Positions 17,143 through 26,067 of a stretch of DNA of 64,000 bases are shown here, one piece after another (the stretch's first letter is position 1; every line of letters begins with the position of its first letter). The notes under the pieces are model-generated. The model was given only the letters and a program-made list of their open reading frames with translations, was not told the origin of the DNA and ran no database searches. This stretch comes from Acidocella sp. (lineage in GTDB: Bacteria; Pseudomonadota; Alphaproteobacteria; Acetobacterales; Acetobacteraceae): assembly GCA_031291755.1 (NCBI GenBank), contig JARLIK010000017.1, forward strand, positions 62,001 to 126,000, in the 5' to 3' direction. Both the position numbers and the translations under genes were made by a program.

Positions 17143-19011
17143 ATGAAGCGTGACACCAAGAAGCAACCGGGGTTTACCAAACGGGCTTTGTTGATCGGCA
17201 CGGCGCAGGCGGCGATTTTTGGCGCGATTGGCACAAGGCTATATAAATTACAGGTTGATGAGCACAGTAAGTACCAACTGCTGGCCCAGCATAACAGTAT
17301 TTCGGAACGGCTGACGGCACCGGAGCGCGGCTTGATCACCGACCGTTTTGGCGTGGTGCTGGCGGGGAATCAGCAGCATTGGCGAGCGTTGTTCATGGCG
17401 GCCCAAGCACCGGACCCGGCCTCGGTGCTGGATAATTTTGCCAAGCTGGTGCCGCTGGATGACGACGAGCGGGCGCGGATTGCCGCCGATATCAGTGGCC
17501 GGCCGGGTTATATTCCGGTGCTGCTGAAGGATTATCTGGAATGGCCAGAGATGGCAGCGCTGGAGGTGAATACGCCCAACCTGCCGGGGGTGATTGTGGA
17601 GGTGGGCACCAGCCGGGTGTATCCGTTTGGTGACGGGTTTGCACATCCGGTGGGGTATGTGGCGCGGCCTGACCAGGCTGAGGCGAAAGCCAATAATGTG
17701 CTGGCGTTGCCGGGTATGCGGGTGGGGCGTTCAGGTGCTGAGGCCGCCAATGATGACGTGCTGCGCGGCTCACCGGGCTATGTGCAGACCGAGACCAATG
17801 TGCATGGCGAGGTGGTGCGCCAGGTGGCGCATGATAACGGGATTCCGGGCCAGACGGTGGCGCTGTCGCTTGATACCGGGTTGCAGAATTTGGCGGTGCA
17901 GGCGCTCGGCACCCAGGCCGGTGCGGCAGTGGTGCTCGATGCGCTGACTGGCGAGATTTTGGCGATGGCCAGCAATCCGGGGTTTGACCCGGGACTGTTC
18001 GATAAGGGGATTCCGGCGGATGTGTGGAAGGGCTGGATGGCCGACCCGATGCACCCGTTGCAAAACAAGGCGATTGCGGGGCTGTTCGCGCCAGGCTCCA
18101 CCTTCAAGCCGACGGTGGCGCTGGCGGCGTTGAAATATGGCTCGTTGACGCCGGAGAAAATTCTCACCTGCACCGGCTCGCTGCAATTGGGCGACCATGT
18201 TTTCTGGTGCGACAACCATATCGCGCACGGCAGCATTAACGTCACCACCGCCTTGCAGGTGAGTTGCGACGTGTTTTTCTATCAGGTGGCGCTGGGCGTG
18301 GGCGTGGATCGGATCGCCGAGATGGCGCACACGCTGGGCATCGGCGTGGATTTGCAACTTGATATTCCGCACGCCGCCCCTGGTTCGGTGCCGACAATTG
18401 CCTGGGCGGCGGCGCGCGGGGTGCATTGGGCGCCGGGCAATACCGTGGTGCAGGGCATCGGGCAGGGCTACACGCAGGTCACGCCGATGGCGCTGGCCAC
18501 CATGATCGCGCGGGTGGCCACCGGCATCGAGGTAGGGCCGCATATGGCGCGGCGGATTGATGGCAATTTGCAGGACGGCTCGGATGTTGGTGACTGGCCG
18601 GCGCTGGATGTGGATGACCGCCATCTGGCGGTGATACGGCAGGCGTTGTTCGAGGTGGTGAATACGCCGAGCGGCACCGCCTATGCGTCGCGGCTGGATT
18701 TGCCGAATGTGCAGATGGCCGGCAAAACCGGCACGGCTCAGGTGCATGATAATACCGCGGCTGAGAAGCAGAAGAATTTTAATGACGCCACGATGCCATG
18801 GGCGGACCGGCCGAACGGTTTGTTTGTGGCGTTCGCGCCTTACGCCGCGCCGCGCTATGCCTGTGCTGTGATTGTGGAGCATGGTTTGTTTGGCGCCCAG
18901 GTGGCGGCACCGATTGCCAAGCAATTGATGACTTATGCGCTGACCAACGACCCTGCCGGACGCGATACCCCGTTGACCACCAAGGTCTCGGATGCGGGGA
19001 TGCCTTTATGA
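17143..19011 (+). CDS. mrdA: Penicillin-binding protein 2 (elongasome transpeptidase)
   Basis: Peptidoglycan DD-transpeptidase of lateral wall growth. A single N-terminal membrane anchor (KRALLIGTAQAAIFGAIG) is followed by the class-B pedestal domain, starting near ERGLITDRFGVVLAGN. The transpeptidase domain has the catalytic serine in APGSTFKPTVAL (SxxK), a second motif SCD in LQVSCDVFFYQ, and KTGTAQV. The track start at 17056 lies inside mreD; the ATG at 17143 (MKRDTKKQPG) gives 622 aa, the usual size. A GTG at 17140 is an alternative start. It is followed after 13 bases by rodA, its glycosyltransferase partner. Confidence 0.95.
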   Translation: MKRDTKKQPGFTKRALLIGTAQAAIFGAIGTRLYKLQVDEHSKYQLLAQHNSISERLTAPERGLITDRFGVVLAGNQQHWRALFMAAQAPDPASVLDNFAKLVPLDDDERARIAADISGRPGYIPVLLKDYLEWPEMAALEVNTPNLPGVIVEVGTSRVYPFGDGFAHPVGYVARPDQAEAKANNVLALPGMRVGRSGAEAANDDVLRGSPGYVQTETNVHGEVVRQVAHDNGIPGQTVALSLDTGLQNLAVQALGTQAGAAVVLDALTGEILAMASNPGFDPGLFDKGIPADVWKGWMADPMHPLQNKAIAGLFAPGSTFKPTVALAALKYGSLTPEKILTCTGSLQLGDHVFWCDNHIAHGSINVTTALQVSCDVFFYQVALGVGVDRIAEMAHTLGIGVDLQLDIPHAAPGSVPTIAWAAARGVHWAPGNTVVQGIGQGYTQVTPMALATMIARVATGIEVGPHMARRIDGNLQDGSDVGDWPALDVDDRHLAVIRQALFEVVNTPSGTAYASRLDLPNVQMAGKTGTAQVHDNTAAEKQKNFNDATMPWADRPNGLFVAFAPYAAPRYACAVIVEHGLFGAQVAAPIAKQLMTYALTNDPAGRDTPLTTKVSDAGMPL

Positions 19012-19024
19012 TGCGAAGGCTGCC

Positions 19025-20179
19025 ATGAGCGGCTCCACCCTCTCTCTGCACCGGCCGTTCAAGGACCGCTCGTTTGGGCTGGTGCGCAAGTTTTTGCGGA
19101 TCAACTGGTTGTTCGTGATGTGCGTGTGCGCGCTGGCCGGAATTGGTTACGTGGCGCTGTATTCGGCGGCGGGGGGTTCCACCACGCCCTTTGCCAACAG
19201 CCAGTTGATCAGGTTTTGCACAGCGCTGATCATGATGTTGGCGATTGCGATGGTGGACATCAGGATCATCGCGAAAGCGGCGTGGCCGAGTTATGTGCTG
19301 GGGATTGTGCTGCTGGTGGTGGTGATGAAGTTTGGTCATACCGGGCTGGGGGCCAAGCGCTGGATGAGCGTCGGTGGGGTGGAGATTCAGCCGAGTGAGT
19401 TGATGAAATTGTTTTTGGTGCTGGCGCTGGCAGCGTATTTTCATAAGGCGAGCCATGAGCGGATCGGCAATGTGTTCTTTTTGTTGCCGGCGGTGGCGGC
19501 CATCGCGTTGCCGGTGGGGTTGATTTTGAAGGAGCCGAATCTGGGCACGGCGGTGATCACCGCCGCGATTGGCGCCACCGTAATGCTGGGGGCGGGCGTG
19601 CGCTGGTGGAAGTTTGCGATTGTGATTGCGGTGATCGCGATTGCGGCGCCGGTTTTGTATCATCATTTGCATGACTATCAGCGGGCCCGGATTATTACGT
19701 TTTTAAATCCTGGCAGTGACCCGCTGGGGGCGGGCTATAATATTATTCAGTCGAAAATCGCGCTGGGGTCGGGCGGATTTTCCGGCCAGGGGTTTTTGCA
19801 CGGTACCCAGAACCAGTTGAATTTTTTACCGGAAAAACAGACCGATTTTGTGTTCACCATCATCGCCGAGGAGTTTGGCTTCATCGGCAGCATCGCCACG
19901 CTGGCACTGTTGTTCATGATCGTGGTGATCGCGCTTTATACGGCGATGCGTTCGGAGAATCAGTTTGGGCGGCTGGTGGCGCTGGGGATCGCGACGAACT
20001 TCTTTTTATATTGTTTTGTGAATTTATCGATGGTGATGGGGCTGATCCCGGTGGGCGGCGTGCCGCTGCCCTTGATTTCCTACGGCGGGTCGGCTCTGAC
20101 GGCGGTGATGCTGGGGTTTGGGGTGCTGATGTCGGTGCATGTGCACCGGGATGCCGAATTCGCGGTTGATGAGTTCTGA
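19025..20179 (+). CDS. rodA: RodA SEDS peptidoglycan glycosyltransferase
   Basis: Polymerises lipid II glycan strands together with PBP2 at the inner membrane. 384 aa from the ATG at 19025 (MSGSTLSLHR), with ten or so membrane segments and SEDS signatures: HTGLGAKRWMSVGGVEIQPSE, KEPNLGTAVI, IIQSKIALGSGGFSGQGF, PEKQTDFVFTIIAEEFGF and GVPLPLISYGGSALTAVM. The functional aspartate is the one in EKQTDFVF. The track's upstream start is rejected because it overlaps mrdA. Confidence 0.95.
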   Translation: MSGSTLSLHRPFKDRSFGLVRKFLRINWLFVMCVCALAGIGYVALYSAAGGSTTPFANSQLIRFCTALIMMLAIAMVDIRIIAKAAWPSYVLGIVLLVVVMKFGHTGLGAKRWMSVGGVEIQPSELMKLFLVLALAAYFHKASHERIGNVFFLLPAVAAIALPVGLILKEPNLGTAVITAAIGATVMLGAGVRWWKFAIVIAVIAIAAPVLYHHLHDYQRARIITFLNPGSDPLGAGYNIIQSKIALGSGGFSGQGFLHGTQNQLNFLPEKQTDFVFTIIAEEFGFIGSIATLALLFMIVVIALYTAMRSENQFGRLVALGIATNFFLYCFVNLSMVMGLIPVGGVPLPLISYGGSALTAVMLGFGVLMSVHVHRDAEFAVDEF

Positions 20180-20198
20180 CATTTAAGTTTGGTATTGT

Positions 20199-20972
20199 AT
20201 GATCCTGGTATTTGACTCCGGCATTGGCGGCCTGGGCGTGGTGCGGCAGATCCGGCGGCATACGCCGCAATTGCCGCTGGCGTATCTGGCCGATAACGGC
20301 TTTTACCCCTATGGCGAAAAATCTGACGAGTTGTTGCTGAACCGGGTGGTGAAGCTGATCGGCGAGGCCATTAATATGCTGCAGCCGGGGGCGGTGGTGG
20401 TGGCCTGCAATACCGCAAGCACGATTGCGCTGGCAGCGTTGCGGCAGACCTACCGGGTGCCGTTCATCGGCTGTGTGCCGCCCATCAAGCCGGCGGCGGC
20501 GGCGAGCCAGACGCGCCACCTCGGACTGCTGGCCACCCCGGCGACGATCAGGCGGCCGTATTTGCAGGATTTGCTGGATAAATTTGCCGATGACTGCACC
20601 GTGCACAGCCTGGGCACGCCGTTGCTGGCCGATATGGCGGAGGCGAAATTTCGCGGCGAGGCGGTTGATTTGGCAGCACTGGAAGCCGCCGTGGCACCGA
20701 TGTTCATGGCCGGGCCGACAATTGACGCGGTAGCACTGGGCTGCACCCATTATACGTTTTTGCTGAATGAGCTGAAGGTTCTGTATCCCGGCGTCATGTG
20801 GTTCGATCCCGCCGGGGCGGTGGCCCGCCAGACCGAGGCGGTGGTGGCGCGTCAGGAGCAGGTGGCGGATGGCCCGGAGCGGGCGTTTTTCACCGGCAAG
20901 CTGCCGGATTTGGAGATTATGAAGGCGGCGCTGGCGGACTATGGGTTTAGTGAGGTTATGGTGGCGGGCTGA
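20199..20972 (+). CDS. murI: Glutamate racemase
   Basis: Converts L- to D-glutamate for peptidoglycan. Both catalytic cysteines are present: VVACNTAST near residue 70 and LGCTHYTFL near residue 180. The N-terminal FDSGIGGLGVVRQI and NGFYPYGEKSDELL are typical. 257 aa is normal length. It is 19 bases after rodA, so cell-wall precursor supply follows the wall-elongation genes in one probable transcript. Confidence 0.94.
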   Translation: MILVFDSGIGGLGVVRQIRRHTPQLPLAYLADNGFYPYGEKSDELLLNRVVKLIGEAINMLQPGAVVVACNTASTIALAALRQTYRVPFIGCVPPIKPAAAASQTRHLGLLATPATIRRPYLQDLLDKFADDCTVHSLGTPLLADMAEAKFRGEAVDLAALEAAVAPMFMAGPTIDAVALGCTHYTFLLNELKVLYPGVMWFDPAGAVARQTEAVVARQEQVADGPERAFFTGKLPDLEIMKAALADYGFSEVMVAG

Positions 20973-21036
20973 GGCCGCATTGCCATGCGTGAAGTGGGGC
21001 GGTTAAACAGGGCCCAAGTTTGTAGAGAGTGTTTTT

Positions 21037-23619
21037 GTGACCGAATTGCCCGAACGACCCGCCGAAACCGTCGCCCCCAAATATGATTTTGCCCATGCGG
21101 AGCCGGCCTGGCAGGCGGCGTGGGACAAGGCCGGGTGCTTTACCGCGGCGGATGTGCCAACCGGCGATAGACCGAAATATTATGTGTTGGAGATGTTTCC
21201 CTACCCCTCGGGCAAAATCCACATGGGACATGTGCGCAATTACACGCTGGGCGATGTGGTGGCGCGTTATAAGCGGGCGCGCGGGTTTGATGTGTTGCAC
21301 CCGATGGGTTGGGATGCATTTGGTCTGCCCGCTGAAAATGCGGCGCGGCAGCGCAAGACTGACCCGGCGAGCTGGACCTATGAGAATATCGCCACCATGC
21401 GGGGCGAGCTGAAGCGGATGGGGCTGTCGCTCGACTGGAGCCGGGAGTTCGCCACCTGCGATCCAGAATATTACGGCCAGCAGCAGCAATTGTTTTTGGA
21501 TTTTTGGGCCGCGGGGCTGGTGGAGCGCAAGCAGAGCGCGGTGAACTGGGACCCGGTGGATAACACCGTGCTGGCCAATGAGCAGGTGATCGACGGGCGG
21601 GGTTGGCTCTCGGGCGCGTTGGTCGAGCGCAAAATTCTCTCGCAGTGGTTTTTGAAGATCACCGATTTTGCGCCGGAGCTGCTGGCAGGCTTGGGCGAGC
21701 TGCCGCGCTGGCCGGAGCGGGTGAAGCTGATGCAGGAGAACTGGATCGGCCGCTCCGAAGGTGCCGAGGTGACCTTCCCCGTGGCCGGTATGGATGAAGG
21801 CATCACGGTTTATACGACGCGCCCGGATACGTTGTTCGGGATGAGCTTTCTGGCGATTGCGCCGGAGCATCCGGTGGCCAAACAGGTGGCGGCGCAGAAT
21901 GCGGCGGCGGCAGCGTTTGTGGCGGAATGTGCCAGCCAGGGGACATCTGAGGCGGCGATTGAGACCGCCGAGAAGAAGGGCTTTGATACCGGCCTTGAAG
22001 TTGTTAATCCGTTTAACGGCGAAAAATTCCCGGTGTGGATCGCTAATTTTGTGCTGATGGAATACGGCACCGGGGCGATTTTCGGCTGCCCTTGCGGCGA
22101 CCAGCGTGATTTGGATTTTGCCCGGAAATATCATTTGCCGGTGCCGGTAGTGGTCTCGCCGAAAGCCGGTGAAGTTCCCGAGATCGGCAATAAGGCGCTG
22201 GATGGTGATGGGTTTATCGTCAATTCCGGGTTTTTGGATGGCATGAGTACCAAGGACGCCAAGGCGGCGGCGATTGCCAAATTGGAAGAAATTGGCGCGG
22301 GGAAATCGGTGGTGAACTGGCGGTTGCGCGATTGGGGTATTTCCCGGCAGCGCTATTGGGGCTGCCCGATCCCGGTGATCCATTGTGACGCCTGCGGGCC
22401 GGTGGCGGAGACGAATTTGCCGCTGGTACTGCCGAACGATGTGACCTTTGATAAGCCCGGCAATCCGCTCGATCATCACCCTAGTTGGAAGCATGTGAAT
22501 TGCCCCCAATGCGGGGCTAAGGCGGTGCGCGAGACCGATACGTTTGATACGTTCATTGATAGCTCGTGGTATTTTGCGCGCTTTACCGCACCGAAGTCCG
22601 CCACCCCGACTAATTTGGCGGCGGTAAATCATTGGCTGCCGGTGGACCAGTATGTGGGCGGCATCGAGCACGCCATTTTGCATCTGCTGTATGCCAGGTT
22701 CTTTACCCGCGCGATGCAGAAAACCGGGCATCTGGCGGTCTCGGAGCCGTTTGCCGGGTTGTTCACGCAAGGCATGGTCACGCATGAATCCTATAAGGAT
22801 GCTGATGGCAACTGGTTATATCCTGAGGAGGTAACCAAGCATGCTGATGGCACGGCAACTTCTGCCGATGGCCGGACGGTCACGGTGGGGCGGATTGAGA
22901 AAATGTCGAAATCCAAGCGCAACACCGTGGACCCTGGGGTGATTATTGAGCGGTTTGGGGCGGATGCGGCGCGTTGGTTTGTGCTGTCGGACAATCCGCC
23001 GGAGCGTGATGTGGAGTGGACCGAGACGGGGGCGCAGGGGGCGTTCAGGTTTGTGCAGCGGATTTACCGGCTGGCCGAGACCATTGCGGCTGAACCGAAG
23101 GAGCCAGAGCCGGCGGCGTTTGAGGGTGAAGCCAAGAAGCTGCGGCAACTCACACACCGGAGCATCGTGGCGGTGACCGAGGCGTTGGAGACTTTTGCGT
23201 TCAATTTGGCGGTGGCGCGGGCCTATGAGCTTTCCGGTGCGCTGGTGGGCGACAGCCCAACGGATGCGACGTTGTTATGGGCACGGCGGGAAGCCATTGA
23301 GATTTTGGCGCGGCTGGTGGCGCCGATGATCCCGCATGTGGCCGAAGCGATGAACGCGCTGCTGAACCCTGGCAGCGGGTTGGTGACCATGCAGCCATGG
23401 CCGGAACCCGAGCCTGCCTTGCTGGTGAAGGATGAGGTGACGGTGGCGGTGCAGGTGAACGGCAAGCTGAAGGGTACCGTGACCATTCCCACCGCCACTG
23501 AGGCGGCCCAGGCCATTGCGATTGCCAAAGAGGCGGTGGCTGGCGCATTAAAGGGCCAGACCATTGTGAAGGAAATTTATGTGGCGGGCAGGATCGTTAA
23601 CTTTGTCGTCAAACCGTAA
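21037..23619 (+). CDS. leuS: Leucyl-tRNA synthetase
   Basis: Class I synthetase that charges tRNA-Leu. The HIGH-equivalent motif is [13 protein letters not shown], the KMSKS motif is [14 protein letters not shown], and a full CP1 editing domain lies between, including [21 protein letters not shown]. 860 aa is typical. The start is a GTG at 21037; AGAGAG lies about ten bases upstream. It is followed by lptE and holA, with a 41-base overlap to lptE, a conserved proteobacterial order. Confidence 0.97.
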   Translation: MTELPERPAETVAPKYDFAHAEPAWQAAWDKAGCFTAADVPTGDRPKYYVLEMFPYPSGKIHMGHVRNYTLGDVVARYKRARGFDVLHPMGWDAFGLPAENAARQRKTDPASWTYENIATMRGELKRMGLSLDWSREFATCDPEYYGQQQQLFLDFWAAGLVERKQSAVNWDPVDNTVLANEQVIDGRGWLSGALVERKILSQWFLKITDFAPELLAGLGELPRWPERVKLMQENWIGRSEGAEVTFPVAGMDEGITVYTTRPDTLFGMSFLAIAPEHPVAKQVAAQNAAAAAFVAECASQGTSEAAIETAEKKGFDTGLEVVNPFNGEKFPVWIANFVLMEYGTGAIFGCPCGDQRDLDFARKYHLPVPVVVSPKAGEVPEIGNKALDGDGFIVNSGFLDGMSTKDAKAAAIAKLEEIGAGKSVVNWRLRDWGISRQRYWGCPIPVIHCDACGPVAETNLPLVLPNDVTFDKPGNPLDHHPSWKHVNCPQCGAKAVRETDTFDTFIDSSWYFARFTAPKSATPTNLAAVNHWLPVDQYVGGIEHAILHLLYARFFTRAMQKTGHLAVSEPFAGLFTQGMVTHESYKDADGNWLYPEEVTKHADGTATSADGRTVTVGRIEKMSKSKRNTVDPGVIIERFGADAARWFVLSDNPPERDVEWTETGAQGAFRFVQRIYRLAETIAAEPKEPEPAAFEGEAKKLRQLTHRSIVAVTEALETFAFNLAVARAYELSGALVGDSPTDATLLWARREAIEILARLVAPMIPHVAEAMNALLNPGSGLVTMQPWPEPEPALLVKDEVTVAVQVNGKLKGTVTIPTATEAAQAIAIAKEAVAGALKGQTIVKEIYVAGRIVNFVVKP

Positions 23620-24127
23620 ATTTTTACCCCTGCTGGGGTTGCTGGCGCTTGCCGGTTGCGGGTTCACGCCGCTGTATGGCGGTGATGACGGTGCCGCCGT
23701 GCAAGGGCAGCTTGAGCAGGTGAAGATCGCCAATATTCCGGAACGCCCAGGCCAGTTGCTGCATGAGGCGCTGGAAGCGCAGATGCAGCGTCAAGGCAGC
23801 CCGACCCAGCAGCTTTATGTATTGAATGTGGATTATGTGATCACGCCGGACGCGGTGGGCGTGCAGGCTGATAGTTCAGTGTCGCGGGTGCGTTATGATG
23901 CGACGGCGAAATGGACACTCAACCCGATCGGCGCACCCACCCACAAGCTGGCCAGTGGTCAGGCGGTGACGTCGGACGCGCTGAACGTGATCGACCAGCA
24001 ATATTTTGCCCAGTCGCTGGAGGCCAGCACGGTCAACCGGCAATTGGCTGATCAGATCGCTGCCCAGATTGCGGAGCAGGTGGCGGTGTATTTCAGAACC
24101 CATCCTGCGGCACCTGCGCCGGGATGA
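23579..24127 (+). CDS. lptE: LPS-assembly lipoprotein LptE
   Basis: Outer-membrane lipoprotein that plugs and helps to fold LptD for LPS export. Lipobox [14 protein letters not shown] gives the acylated cysteine; the mature part has the LptE-like [12 protein letters not shown] and [13 protein letters not shown] strands. 182 aa with the ATG at 23579. A TTG at 23603 would shorten the overlap with leuS to 17 bases and give a more compact signal peptide ([12 protein letters not shown]), so the start is open. Its position between leuS and holA, with a 4-base overlap to holA, supports the call even though the family is poorly conserved. Confidence 0.9.
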   Translation: MWRAGSLTLSSNRKFLPLLGLLALAGCGFTPLYGGDDGAAVQGQLEQVKIANIPERPGQLLHEALEAQMQRQGSPTQQLYVLNVDYVITPDAVGVQADSSVSRVRYDATAKWTLNPIGAPTHKLASGQAVTSDALNVIDQQYFAQSLEASTVNRQLADQIAAQIAEQVAVYFRTHPAAPAPG

Positions 24128-25131
24128 AGATTGATGCGGGCCGGGTTGAGGCGTTTTTAAAAACCCCCGGGTCTAGCAATGTTGTCTTAATCTATGGTCC
24201 GGACGGCGGGCTGGTGGCCGAGCGGGCGATGGCGCTGGTGAAGGCCGGGCTGGCCGGCGCTGATGAGACCTTTAATTATGCCGAGCTTTATGATGCCGCG
24301 TGGCTGCTGGAGGAGGCAACGGCGGTTTCGCTGCTGGGTGGCCGGCGGGTGGTGCGGCTGCGCGATGCGGGCGAGAGTGCTGTGAAACCCATTGAGGCGC
24401 TGCTGAAAACCAAGTCGGATGCGCTGGTGGTTCTGGAGGGCGGTGAGCTGACCCCGAAGTCGAAATTGCGGGCGTTGGCGGAGAAATCGCCGCAGATGGC
24501 GTGCATCGCCTGCTACGCGGTGGATGCGGCGCGGTTGCCGCGGGCGCTGAGCGAGCGGCTGCGCGCACTGGGCGTGGCGATTGATAGCGAGGCCGCGGCT
24601 TGGGTGGGTGCAAACCTGGCCGGGGAGGAAGGCGCAATCCGGCAGGCGGTGGAGCTGCTGTATTTATACGCGGGCGAGACCCGGCGGCTGAGCCTGGCCG
24701 ATGTGCAGGCAGCCCTGGCCGATGGCGGCGAGACCTCGATGCAGGAGGCGATCGACGCGACGCTGACCGGCGATACCGCGGGCACGGACCGGGCCTTGGC
24801 GCTGGCGTTCGAGGCCGGGGATTCACCGGTGGCGGTGGTGCGGATATTGCTGGGCGAGCTGATGCGGTTGCGGGTGCTGGCGGCGCAGATATCGCCGGGG
24901 GCATCGATCTCGGAGGCGGTGGCGGGGATGCGCCCACCGGTATTTTTCAAGCGGGTGCCGGTGGTGACCAAGGCGCTGGGGCTGTGGAATGTGGGGTCGC
25001 TGACCCAGGCGATTACGGCGGCGCTGACCGCCGAGGCGGCGTGCAAAACCACCCATGTTCCTGATACCGCCTATTGCCGGCAGATGATGCTGGGGCTGGC
25101 CTCGCGCGCGCGTAATGCCGGGCGGCGTTGA
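24124..25131 (+). CDS. holA: DNA polymerase III delta subunit
   Basis: Clamp-loader subunit that opens the beta clamp. 335 aa with the N-terminal VVLIYGPDGGLVAERA (degenerate P-loop region), GGRRVVRLRDAGESA and the ARLPRALSERLRALGV part of the central domain, then the delta C-terminal collar helices. The start overlaps the lptE stop by 4 bases (ATGA), so they are coupled. Confidence 0.93.
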   Translation: MKIDAGRVEAFLKTPGSSNVVLIYGPDGGLVAERAMALVKAGLAGADETFNYAELYDAAWLLEEATAVSLLGGRRVVRLRDAGESAVKPIEALLKTKSDALVVLEGGELTPKSKLRALAEKSPQMACIACYAVDAARLPRALSERLRALGVAIDSEAAAWVGANLAGEEGAIRQAVELLYLYAGETRRLSLADVQAALADGGETSMQEAIDATLTGDTAGTDRALALAFEAGDSPVAVVRILLGELMRLRVLAAQISPGASISEAVAGMRPPVFFKRVPVVTKALGLWNVGSLTQAITAALTAEAACKTTHVPDTAYCRQMMLGLASRARNAGRR

Positions 25132-25147
25132 GGTGACTGAGGATTGG

Positions 25148-25792
25148 ATGGCGGAGGTTCCGGCGCTGGCGGGGTTGGATACGCCGGGCCGGGCGCTATT
25201 GGGGTCGCTGAGCCATGCGATGACCGCCCCCGCCGGGATGCGGGTGTTTGGCGAGGGCAGTCCGTGCAAGGCGTTTTTGATTGTGCGCTCCGGCCAGATA
25301 CGGGTGTGTAAAACCGGCGAGACCGGGCGTGAGATTGTGTTGTACCGGGTGGGGCCGGGCGAGACCTGCATTGTCACCACCGCCTGTTTGATGACCAGTA
25401 CCGATTACGACGCCGACGGTGTGGCCGAGAGCGACATTGTGGCGCAGGCGCTGCCGTTGCCGGGGTTCATGAGTTTGCTGGCGCAGTCCGCCGGGTTCCG
25501 GCAATTCGTGTTTGCCGCCTATGGCGCCCGGATTGCCGATTTGCTGCTGCGGATCGAGGAGGTGGCGTTTGGCAAAATCGACCAGAGGCTGGCGGCAATG
25601 CTGGGCGAGCGGGCCGATGCCAGCGGGCTGCTGGAAATGACGCATTACGACATGGCGGTGGAGTTGGGCACGGCGCGGGAAGTGGTGAGCCGGCAGTTGA
25701 AGGAATTTGAGCGTAACGGCTGGGTGCGTCTGGGGCGCGGGCAGATGCAACTGATGGATGCCAAGGCGCTGGCGGCGCTGGCGCAAAAATAA
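25148..25792 (+). CDS. Crp/Fnr-family transcriptional regulator with clustered cysteines
   Basis: A cyclic-nucleotide-type sensor fold (about residues 15-130) followed by a winged helix: DMAVELGTAREVVSRQLKEF is the recognition helix-turn-helix. The cAMP pocket signature of CRP is missing. Instead there are cysteines in SPCKAFL, RVCKTG and PGETCIVTTACLM, and no N-terminal Fnr-type Fe-S cluster motif. I chose the ATG at 25148, which has GAGG five bases upstream; earlier starts at 25115 (ATG, inside holA) and 25133 (GTG) lack one. A palindrome just downstream and the DUF2892 gene beyond it suggest that the regulator controls its neighbour (inference). Confidence 0.85.
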   Translation: MAEVPALAGLDTPGRALLGSLSHAMTAPAGMRVFGEGSPCKAFLIVRSGQIRVCKTGETGREIVLYRVGPGETCIVTTACLMTSTDYDADGVAESDIVAQALPLPGFMSLLAQSAGFRQFVFAAYGARIADLLLRIEEVAFGKIDQRLAAMLGERADASGLLEMTHYDMAVELGTAREVVSRQLKEFERNGWVRLGRGQMQLMDAKALAALAQK

Positions 25793-25796
25793 TGTT

Positions 25797-25825
25797 GCGA
25801 TGTGTGACTAGATCACAGACATCGC
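25797..25825. promoter_or_regulatory. CRP-like palindromic operator before the DUF2892 gene
   Basis: An inverted repeat GCGATGT-G-TGA ... TCA-CAG-ACATCGC with a TGTGA-N5-TCACA core, between the regulator stop (25792) and the DUF2892 start (25874). It has no T-run, so it is not a terminator. It resembles a Crp/Fnr half-site pair with one base less in the spacer than E. coli CRP. Likely the site of the adjacent regulator (inference). Confidence 0.6.
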
Positions 25826-25873
25826 GGCAGGCCTATCGTATCGCGATGAAACGATAAGCAAAGGAACTTAAAA

Positions 25874-26062
25874 ATGATGAAGAACGTGGGTGGACTTGAC
25901 CGGATTTTGCGGGTGACCGTGGGGTTGGTGCTGATTATTGCCACCGGAATGCATGCGCTGCCGGTGTGGGGCTATATTGGCGTGGTGCCGTTGATGACCG
26001 GGCTGATCGGCTGGTGCCCGGCCTATATGCCGTTTGGCATAAAGACCTGCAGCACCAAGTAA
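25874..26062 (+). CDS. DUF2892 (YgaP-like) small membrane protein
   Basis: 62 aa with two hydrophobic helices (LRVTVGLVLIIATGMHAL and WGYIGVVPLMTGLIGW) and the family ending GWCPAYMPFGIKTC. DUF2892 is the membrane part of YgaP, where it is joined to a rhodanese (sulfurtransferase) domain; here it stands alone. The two conserved cysteines in the C-terminal tail are kept. AAAGGAAC lies just before the ATG. A Crp/Fnr-type palindrome precedes the gene. Confidence 0.85.
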   Translation: MMKNVGGLDRILRVTVGLVLIIATGMHALPVWGYIGVVPLMTGLIGWCPAYMPFGIKTCSTK

Positions 26063-26067
26063 GCGGT

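Noticed and set aside
17770-18924. 384 aa minus-strand ORF opposite mrdA
   Set aside because: Antisense shadow of the penicillin-binding protein gene, which has all three active-site motifs.
20956-22785. 609 aa minus-strand ORF opposite leuS
   Set aside because: Antisense shadow of a clear leucyl-tRNA synthetase; Arg/His/Gln-rich low-complexity composition typical of mirror frames in GC-rich genes.
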